Under the pieces are notes generated by a model, which saw only the letters and a list, made by a program, of their open reading frames with translations, made no database searches and was not told the origin of the DNA. Shown piece after piece: positions 6,587 through 11,919 of a stretch of 11,919 bases of DNA (the first letter of the stretch is position 1; every line of letters starts with the position of its first letter). Made by a program: the position numbers and the translations under genes. Source of the stretch: Bacillota bacterium (GTDB lineage: Bacteria > Bacillota > UBA4882 > UBA8346); assembly GCA_003501335.1 (NCBI GenBank), contig DNPQ01000225.1:1-11919 (forward strand). Direction: 5' to 3'.

Positions 6587-9500
6587 CTAGCTAAAATAGC
6601 TTACTCCGGCTTCGAAAATACCCTGATCTTTATCTCCCGGAATATTTTTTGCCACGAAGCTGCCAATTCTCTCTGAGTGACCCATTTTTCCTAACACGCG
6701 TCCATCGGGACTGGTAATTCCCTCAATTGCATGCAAGGACCCATTGGGATTAAATTGAATTTCATAAGTGGGTTTGCCCTCTAAATCCACATACTGAGTT
6801 GCAATCTGTCCCTGCCTGGCTAAACTGGCTAATAGCTCCGATTTAGCAACAAATCGCCCCTCTCCGTGTGAAACTGCAATCGTATGAATATCTCCCACTT
6901 TGACATTGGCAAACCATGGTGAAAGATTTGAAACCACCCGGGTGCGAACCATCTTTGAAACATGCCGCCCGATTGTATTAAAAGTTAAAGTGGGAGCATC
7001 AGCCAAAGTTTCACAAATCTCGCCATAAGGGACTAAACCCAATTTAATCAAAGCCTGGAAGCCATTACAGATACCGAGCATCAGACCATCCCGTTCTTTA
7101 AGAAGCTTCATGACCGCCTCCCCGATATAAGGGTTCCTAAATGCCGTAGCAATAAATTTTCCGGAACCATCCGGCTCGTCCCCTGCGCTAAAACCCCCCG
7201 GCAACATGATAATTTGGGAGCTATGAATCGCTTTCACCATGGCTTCGATGGTTTGTTCAATATCAGCTGCAGTTAAATTTCTAAATACCAGGGTTTCCAC
7301 AATTCCGCCGGCACGGATAAAGGCTTTTGCTGAATCATATTCACAATTGGTACCCGGAAAAACCGGAATTAAAATCCGCGGTTTAGCCGTACGACCTAAA
7401 GAAGCCTTATATTTTGCCGGGACGGCAGAAGTTTCCGTTTTATACTGATAGGATTGAGGGACTCCGTTACTTTCCCCTGCCTGGGTAGGAAATATGGTTT
7501 CCAGAGGCCGACTCCAACTTTGCAGCGCAGTTGTTAATGGAATTTTCACTCCATTCACAGCGATCTCCGGGGCTGATTGGGTCAAACCCAATAGCTGATA
7601 AGGAATTCCTGCAAAAAGTGTCTCAATATCCTCCCCGGCTTGGATCTCCAAAATCATTGACCCATAATCCGGAACAAACAATTGTTCCATTGGAATTGGG
7701 TCAGCAAAAGCAAACCCGATCCAATTGCCAAAGCACATTTTGGTGATAGCTTCAGCAATTCCCCCCGTCCGTACTGAATGAGCTGCCAAGACCTTACCGG
7801 CTTTGATCAATTCATGAATACGGCTAAAACTTACAGCCATAGCTTGAAAATCCGGTAAGTCCAGCGAGTCGCGGTGGAAAGGAATCAAGACGACCCGGCT
7901 CTTGATTTGTTTCCATTCCGGAGAAATGACAAAGCGGATATCCGTCACAGTCATTGCAAAGGCCACTAAAGTAGGCGGTACTGTTAAGTCTTTAAAGGTG
8001 CCGGACATGCTATCCTTGCCGCCTATGGCCGCAATTTCCAACTTTCGTTGAACATAATAGGCGCCAAGCAGAGCACTAAAAGGTTTCCCCCATGCTTTTT
8101 CATTTTGGCCCAGTTTTTCGAAGTATTCTTGCAAAGTAAGCCGGATACTTCGATAATTGCCACCACTAGCCACAATCTTGGCGACAGCTTCAATAATGGC
8201 ATATACAGCCCCATAGAAAGGACTCCATCTTCCAATTGACGGATTGTAACCATAGGACATCAGAGTGCCGGTGGTCGTATCACCATTTAAAACCGGAAGT
8301 TTAGCAGCCATGCACTCGGCCGGCGTCAATTGATAACGGCCTCCGAACGGTAATAGTACAGTTCCGGCGCCAATGGTACTATCAAACCTTTCCACCAGCC
8401 CCTTTTGACTGCAAATATTCAGACGTTCCAGATTTGTAAGCCAAACTTTGGCTAAACCCCCGGTCTGGAATGACTCGGTAATTTCTTGAGGTAATATTTT
8501 AAAAATATTGCCGTCGGCCCGGGGTGCAACAACCCTCGCGTTAGTGCTTTGCGGGGCCCCATTACTATTGAGGAAAGCCCGGCTGATATCAACAATCGTT
8601 GTTCCCCGCCAGCACATCTTAAGACGCTGTGGCTCTGTGACCACAGCGACTATCGTGGCTTCCAAATTTTCAACAGCGGCGGCATTACAAAAAAAAGCAA
8701 CATTTTCGGGAGTAACCACCACCGCCATCCGTTCTTGGGACTCCGAGATGGCGATTTCCGTACCATCGAGGCCCTCATATTTTTTGGGCACCGCATCCAG
8801 ATTAATCTCCAGCCCGTCGGCTAATTCGCCAATCGCTACCGCAACCCCTCCGGCTCCAAAATCATTACAGCGTTTGATGAAGCGGCTCACTTCAGGATTA
8901 CGGAACAGGCGTTGAATTTTCCGTTCCGTAGGCGGATTTCCTTTCTGTACCTCAGCGCCACAGGTTAATAATGATTTTTCATTATGTTCTTTGGAGGATC
9001 CGGTTGCGCCACCGCAACCGTCACGCCCAGTACGCCCACCCAATAAAACAACCACATCTCCCGGCCGGGGCGCCTGGCGCACGATATTCCGGCGGGGGAC
9101 AGCCCCTACTACCGCGCCAATTTCCATCCTTTTGGCAACGAAACCTTCATCATAAATCTCAGCAACCTGGCCGGTTGCCAAACCTATCTGATTCCCATAA
9201 GCACTAAAACCGGCGGCTGCGCCACGGGTTATTTTCCGTTGAGGCAACTTTCCCTGAACCGTAGCTTGGATTTTCGTACAGGGATCACCACTGCCGGTTA
9301 CCCGTAGGGCCTGATAAACATAAGAACGACCCGAAAGCGGATCCCGGATAGCCCCGCCCAAACAGGTAGCAGCACCGCCAAAAGGCTCTATCTCTGTAGG
9401 ATGATTATGGGTTTCGTTTTTAAACATCACCAGCCATTCCTGGATCTCCCCATCGATATCGGCTTTCACTACAATACTGCAGGCATTAATTTCATCGGAA

Positions 9501-10393
9501 ACGTCAGCGTCGGGAAGTAGGCCTTGTCGAGCTAATTCTTTCATGGCGATCGTCGCCAGATCCATTAGGCATAAAGGCTTCCCCTTGACGCCATTTAAAT
9601 TGTCACGGGTCTTGAGATAATCCTGGTAAGCCTCCCTGACCGGTTGATTATAAATACCATCTTCGATAGCAACATTTTCAATATGGGTTAAGAAAGTCGT
9701 ATGGCGGCAATGATCCGACCAATAGGTATCGAGAACCCGGATTTCGGTAAGGGAAGGGTCCCTTTTTTCGGTATCCCGGAAATAATTTTGGCAAAATTCC
9801 AAGTCGGCCAAAGACATCGCCAGGCCTAATTCTGACTGGAGATCCATCAGCTGTTCCCTGGAAAAATTTCTAAATTCGCTTACTATTTTTACATTCTCCG
9901 GTAAAGAAAACCCCAGCTCCAGGCTATCCGGTTTGGACCAAGCAGCTTCCTGGGATTCCAGGGGATTGAGACAGTACTCCTTGATCCGCTTATAATCAAG
10001 TTCAGACAAAGAACCTCTTAGTAAAAAAAGCTTGGCTACTTTAACAACCGGACGGTCATGCCCGGTTAAAATCTGGATGCACTGTGCGGCCCAATCAGCT
10101 CTTGGGTCATATTGGCCCGGTAAAAACTCCGAAGCAATTACTTTCTCTTGCCCATCAAGGACTAATTCTTCATCATAAATCTGATCAACCGGCAATTCCG
10201 CAAAAATAACCGGCCGAGCCTTTTGATATTCCTCATGGGAGACCCCGGCCACATCATAGCGGTTTACAATCCGTAGCCCCTCCAAATTCCGAATCCCGAG
10301 ATTATATTTTAAGTCTTGATAAAGGCTCTGGGCTTCCACATCTAAACCCGGCTTTTTCTCCACAAATATCCTTTTGATACCGCATTGACTCAT
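6587..10393 (-). CDS. purL: Phosphoribosylformylglycinamidine synthase, single-chain form
   Basis: Fourth step of purine synthesis: FGAR, glutamine and ATP give FGAM, glutamate, ADP and phosphate. 1268 residues from the ATG at 10391-10393, which has AAAGGAG eight bases upstream. An ATG eleven codons earlier overlaps the predicted -10 box and is rejected. Order of parts: N-terminal FGAR-AT domain; linker and first AIRS-like half with SDHCRH (226-231) and NETHNHP from Asn326; second AIRS-like half with IGGKDSMSG around Asp794; C-terminal class I glutamine amidotransferase with nucleophile Cys1109 in GICNGFQ and His1239/Glu1241 in GHSE. The length and single chain contrast with the split PurS-PurQ-PurL of Bacillus and fit the clostridial long form. 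No other pur gene is in the window, so it is a single-gene unit. No purine riboswitch fits in the roughly 25-base leader. Confidence 0.97.
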   Translation of the reverse strand: MSQCGIKRIFVEKKPGLDVEAQSLYQDLKYNLGIRNLEGLRIVNRYDVAGVSHEEYQKARPVIFAELPVDQIYDEELVLDGQEKVIASEFLPGQYDPRADWAAQCIQILTGHDRPVVKVAKLFLLRGSLSELDYKRIKEYCLNPLESQEAAWSKPDSLELGFSLPENVKIVSEFRNFSREQLMDLQSELGLAMSLADLEFCQNYFRDTEKRDPSLTEIRVLDTYWSDHCRHTTFLTHIENVAIEDGIYNQPVREAYQDYLKTRDNLNGVKGKPLCLMDLATIAMKELARQGLLPDADVSDEINACSIVVKADIDGEIQEWLVMFKNETHNHPTEIEPFGGAATCLGGAIRDPLSGRSYVYQALRVTGSGDPCTKIQATVQGKLPQRKITRGAAAGFSAYGNQIGLATGQVAEIYDEGFVAKRMEIGAVVGAVPRRNIVRQAPRPGDVVVLLGGRTGRDGCGGATGSSKEHNEKSLLTCGAEVQKGNPPTERKIQRLFRNPEVSRFIKRCNDFGAGGVAVAIGELADGLEINLDAVPKKYEGLDGTEIAISESQERMAVVVTPENVAFFCNAAAVENLEATIVAVVTEPQRLKMCWRGTTIVDISRAFLNSNGAPQSTNARVVAPRADGNIFKILPQEITESFQTGGLAKVWLTNLERLNICSQKGLVERFDSTIGAGTVLLPFGGRYQLTPAECMAAKLPVLNGDTTTGTLMSYGYNPSIGRWSPFYGAVYAIIEAVAKIVASGGNYRSIRLTLQEYFEKLGQNEKAWGKPFSALLGAYYVQRKLEIAAIGGKDSMSGTFKDLTVPPTLVAFAMTVTDIRFVISPEWKQIKSRVVLIPFHRDSLDLPDFQAMAVSFSRIHELIKAGKVLAAHSVRTGGIAEAITKMCFGNWIGFAFADPIPMEQLFVPDYGSMILEIQAGEDIETLFAGIPYQLLGLTQSAPEIAVNGVKIPLTTALQSWSRPLETIFPTQAGESNGVPQSYQYKTETSAVPAKYKASLGRTAKPRILIPVFPGTNCEYDSAKAFIRAGGIVETLVFRNLTAADIEQTIEAMVKAIHSSQIIMLPGGFSAGDEPDGSGKFIATAFRNPYIGEAVMKLLKERDGLMLGICNGFQALIKLGLVPYGEICETLADAPTLTFNTIGRHVSKMVRTRVVSNLSPWFANVKVGDIHTIAVSHGEGRFVAKSELLASLARQGQIATQYVDLEGKPTYEIQFNPNGSLHAIEGITSPDGRVLGKMGHSERIGSFVAKNIPGDKDQGIFEAGVSYFS

Positions 10394-10416
10394 CCGACGA
10401 TCTCCTTTGCAATTTG

Positions 10417-10446
10417 TTGGTTTCATTATAAACGCTATGTTATAAT
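10417..10446 (+). promoter_or_regulatory. Possible promoter of the LysR-family gene, overlapping the purL promoter
   Basis: Perfect TATAAT at 10441-10446 with a weak -35 TTGGTT (10417-10422) at 18 bases. It lies within the purL promoter on the opposite strand, so the two promoters could not be occupied at once. Confidence 0.45.
10425..10446. repeat. Inverted repeat formed by the two divergent -10 boxes
   Basis: ATTATAA, eight bases, TTATAAT. Each arm contains one -10 hexamer, so the dyad may simply reflect the back-to-back promoters rather than an operator. Confidence 0.5.
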
Positions 10447-10453
10447 AAGTAAA
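10425..10453 (-). promoter_or_regulatory. Promoter of purL
   Basis: On the minus strand, TTTACT (10448-10453, 4 of 6), a 17-base spacer and a perfect TATAAT (10425-10430). Transcription would start near 10418, about 25 bases before the ATG, which supports the shorter PurL start. Confidence 0.7.
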
Positions 10454-10463
10454 ATGAATAGTT

Positions 10464-10480
10464 CTAATATGTAATATTAG
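10464..10480. promoter_or_regulatory. Perfect dyad, candidate LysR-type binding site
   Basis: CTAATAT-GTA-ATATTAG, seven-base arms with no mismatch. It is centred about 54 bases upstream of the predicted purL start and just downstream of the predicted lysR start. LysR-type regulators usually bind such dyads in the intergenic region beside their own gene. The spacing is not the textbook T-N11-A, so the assignment is inference. Confidence 0.45.
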
Positions 10481-10507
10481 TTAAACTTATAGATATTTGG
10501 AGAACCT

Positions 10508-11410
10508 ATGGATATTAACTTTGATCTCTATAAAGTATTTTATCAGGTGGCCACCTCAGCCAGTTTCTCGGATGCCGCTGCCAAACTCTTTATTTCTCAA
10601 TCTGCGGTCAGCCAGGCTATTAAAAACCTGGAGCAAAGATTGGGGTCGCCACTCTTTATGCGGCAAACCCGCCATTTGCAGCTCACCCAAGAAGGAGAAT
10701 TACTGTTATCCCACGTGGGACAAGCTTATAATTTAATTAAAATAGCTGAGTCTAAACTCAGTGAAATGCAAAACCTGGAAACAGGGATGATCCGGATCGG
10801 AGCCAGTGATACAGTATGCCGGTATTATCTGCTTCCATTTTTGGAACATTTCAGCCTCAATTACCCAAAGATTAAAATTCAGTTTTTAAACCGTACCTCG
10901 CCGCAATTAATCGAAGCGCTCCGAGATGGAATGATTGATTTTGCCATTGTAACTCTGCCGGTTAATGAAGAAAATTTAGCTGTCCAAGAGCTGATTAAAG
11001 TAGAGGATGTTCTGGTTTCCGCCAATCGGTTTCCAAGCCTCAAAGACCACAAAGTTTCTTGGGATGAACTCTCCCAATATCCTCTTTTACTGCTGGAAAA
11101 AAATAGCGCCACCCGGCGGAACTTCGACAATTATCTAAAACGGCAAGGCATCCGGATCGTTCCGGAAATCGAACTTGAAAGTGTGGAACTATTGGTGGAA
11201 TTCGCTAAAATCGGGCTGGGAATCGCCCATGTAGTGAAGGAAAGCGTTCTTCAAAGTATAAAGAAGGGTCAGTTATTTTTGGTAGAGACGCAGCAACCAT
11301 TGCCTCCACGGCAACTTGGAATCATCACCAGTAAAAATAGGTCATTATCCCAAGCCGGGAAAAAATTCATCGCACAATTGACGGACGACATCACAGGCAA
11401 AACCGAGTAG
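10508..11410 (+). CDS. LysR-family transcriptional regulator
   Basis: 300 residues, standard family length. The N-terminal winged helix-turn-helix spans about 1-60, with the hallmark pattern ASFSDAAAKLFISQSAVSQ (18-36) and the recognition helix around 30-42. A linker helix follows to about 90, then the type 2 periplasmic-binding-like effector domain from about 92 to 295 with two Rossmann-like lobes. ATG has GGAG five bases upstream. The effector cannot be read from sequence; the N-terminus resembles the many Bacillota LysR proteins beginning DLYxVFY. It is transcribed away from purL across 114 bases with overlapping promoters. By the usual habit of the family it probably represses itself and may act on the divergent gene, here purL, although purine genes are not typical LysR targets. 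Confidence 0.93.
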   Translation: MDINFDLYKVFYQVATSASFSDAAAKLFISQSAVSQAIKNLEQRLGSPLFMRQTRHLQLTQEGELLLSHVGQAYNLIKIAESKLSEMQNLETGMIRIGASDTVCRYYLLPFLEHFSLNYPKIKIQFLNRTSPQLIEALRDGMIDFAIVTLPVNEENLAVQELIKVEDVLVSANRFPSLKDHKVSWDELSQYPLLLLEKNSATRRNFDNYLKRQGIRIVPEIELESVELLVEFAKIGLGIAHVVKESVLQSIKKGQLFLVETQQPLPPRQLGIITSKNRSLSQAGKKFIAQLTDDITGKTE

Positions 11411-11521
11411 GCCTTATCCTTTCCAAAACAGCTGCCGATAAAATGATTAACTGAATGATAATCGGTTGGAAATAGGACTGTAAAATCAAGAATATATAAT
11501 ACAACTAAGGGGTGAAAAGCC
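11411..11521. other. Spacer with probable promoter for the small downstream gene
   Basis: No terminator is visible after lysR. A perfect TATAAT lies at 11495-11500, but the -35 region is poor (TTGGAA at 11466-11471 is 23 bases away). The small gene may have its own promoter or be read through from lysR. Confidence 0.4.
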
Positions 11522-11698
11522 ATGTCTGAATCTTTAAACGAAATAAATCAAGATATTTTAAATTCCATTCGAGAATCCAAGAATCGGCTGCGCAAATTAA
11601 GCGAGGATATCAAAACGACTTCCTCCCAAAGCATCAATCACAATATTTCCCATTGGAACCAACTCATTCTAAAGGCTTTGGAGCATCAAAAAGAATAA
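11522..11698 (+). CDS. Small hypothetical protein, 58 residues
   Basis: The ATG has AAGGGGTG seven bases upstream, at a proper distance, and the frame closes with TAA. The product is hydrophilic and predicted mostly helical, with heptad-like spacing of Leu and Ile in the first 30 residues (LNEINQDILNSIRESKNRL) and a second helical piece around SHWNQLILKALEHQKE. It is rich in Asn, Ser, Gln, Glu and Lys, with no cysteine, signal peptide or membrane segment. I recognise no family. The spacing of 111 bases from lysR and the TATAAT upstream leave open whether they share a transcript. The good ribosome binding site and a plausible soluble helical product make it likely to be real; a small coiled-coil or regulator-like protein is possible. 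Confidence 0.65.
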   Translation: MSESLNEINQDILNSIRESKNRLRKLSEDIKTTSSQSINHNISHWNQLILKALEHQKE

Positions 11699-11731
11699 TA
11701 ATTCCAGACGACATTATCGAATAAATAGCAA

Positions 11732-11766
11732 CCCCGGCCAAGCGCTCTCGTCAAGTCTGGCCGGGG
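11732..11766. terminator. GC-rich hairpin, possible terminator
   Basis: CCCCGGCCA pairs perfectly with TGGCCGGGG around a 17-base loop, 33 bases past the small gene. On the plus strand it is followed by CAACCCAAC, without a T run; on the minus strand by the T-rich TTGCTATTTATT. It may end transcription from either side or stabilise the small gene's mRNA. Confidence 0.5.
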
Positions 11767-11919
11767 CAACCCAACTGCATTAGCGCTGCGGAAATATCAA
11801 CACATTATGCTGTTTTAACGTGCTTGTCAAAGCAGAGAAACCGGATTATCAATATTTTACATATAACCAATTGATAATAAAAGTTGGCAGCGGTTTATTT
11901 TAGCAACTTGATAATTTCT
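11767..11919. other. AT-rich intergenic tail with inverted repeats
   Basis: No gene seen. ATTATCAAT (11845-11853) and ATTGATAAT (11870-11878) form a nine-base inverted repeat, and TTGATAAT recurs at 11908-11915. AAGTTG (11881-11886) also pairs with CAACTT (11904-11909). TTGTCA (11824-11829), 17 bases, TATCAA is a weak plus-strand promoter candidate. This may be the control region of a gene beyond the right edge. Confidence 0.4.

Noticed and set aside
8508..8915. 135-codon plus-strand ORF
   Set aside because: Entirely antisense to purL, low-complexity product and no ribosome binding site; a shadow of the real gene. The same applies to the other plus-strand ORFs inside nrdJ, nuoF and purL.
10394..10426. 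PurL start eleven codons earlier
   Set aside because: The ATG overlaps the perfect TATAAT of the promoter; the ATG at 10393 has AAAGGAG at the right distance.
10394..10507. Purine riboswitch or PurR box before purL
   Set aside because: The predicted leader is only about 25 bases and no CCGAAC-type PurBox pair is present.

Overview
The window looks like chromosomal DNA from an anaerobic Bacillota (Firmicutes; Clostridia or a close relative). The pointers are a B12-dependent class II ribonucleotide reductase, a NuoE/NuoF pair of the NADH-linked hydrogenase/formate dehydrogenase type, single-chain PurL, strong AGGAGG-type ribosome binding sites and AT-rich intergenic regions with classic intrinsic terminators. 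I see no phage, insertion sequence, CRISPR array, rRNA or tRNA. A species cannot be named from this sequence alone.

Layout. Positions 1-2186 (minus) hold nrdJ, whose C-terminal end runs off the left edge. Its promoter region (about 2229-2281) has a good sigma-A promoter overlapped by two NrdR-like boxes. Positions 2388-4899 (minus) are a nuoE-nuoF unit closed by an intrinsic terminator. nuoE starts at a TTG with a perfect Shine-Dalgarno. The nuoE-nuoF gap holds a near-perfect Rex (NADH/NAD+ sensor) operator and an AT-rich hairpin. Positions 5269-5977 (minus) encode a membrane-anchored SPOR-domain protein with its own terminator. Positions 5978-6586 are mostly non-coding, with the probable purL terminator and a weakly supported small plus-strand ORF. 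Positions 6587-10393 (minus) are single-chain purL. Divergently, 10508-11410 (plus) is a LysR-family regulator; the two genes share a compact region with overlapping promoters and dyads. A 58-residue protein of unknown function follows at 11522-11698 (plus), then a GC-rich hairpin and AT-rich inverted repeats up to the right edge.

How the genes relate. nrdJ makes deoxynucleotides and appears controlled by NrdR. nuoEF encodes the NADH-oxidising, flavin and iron-sulfur module of a larger soluble complex and appears tied to the cell's redox state through Rex; its catalytic partner subunit is not in the window. purL supplies one step of purine synthesis away from any visible pur operon, and the divergent LysR gene is a candidate regulator of it. 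The genes are otherwise largely separate transcription units. No clearly new system is visible; the most useful observations are regulatory sites that gene annotation alone would miss.
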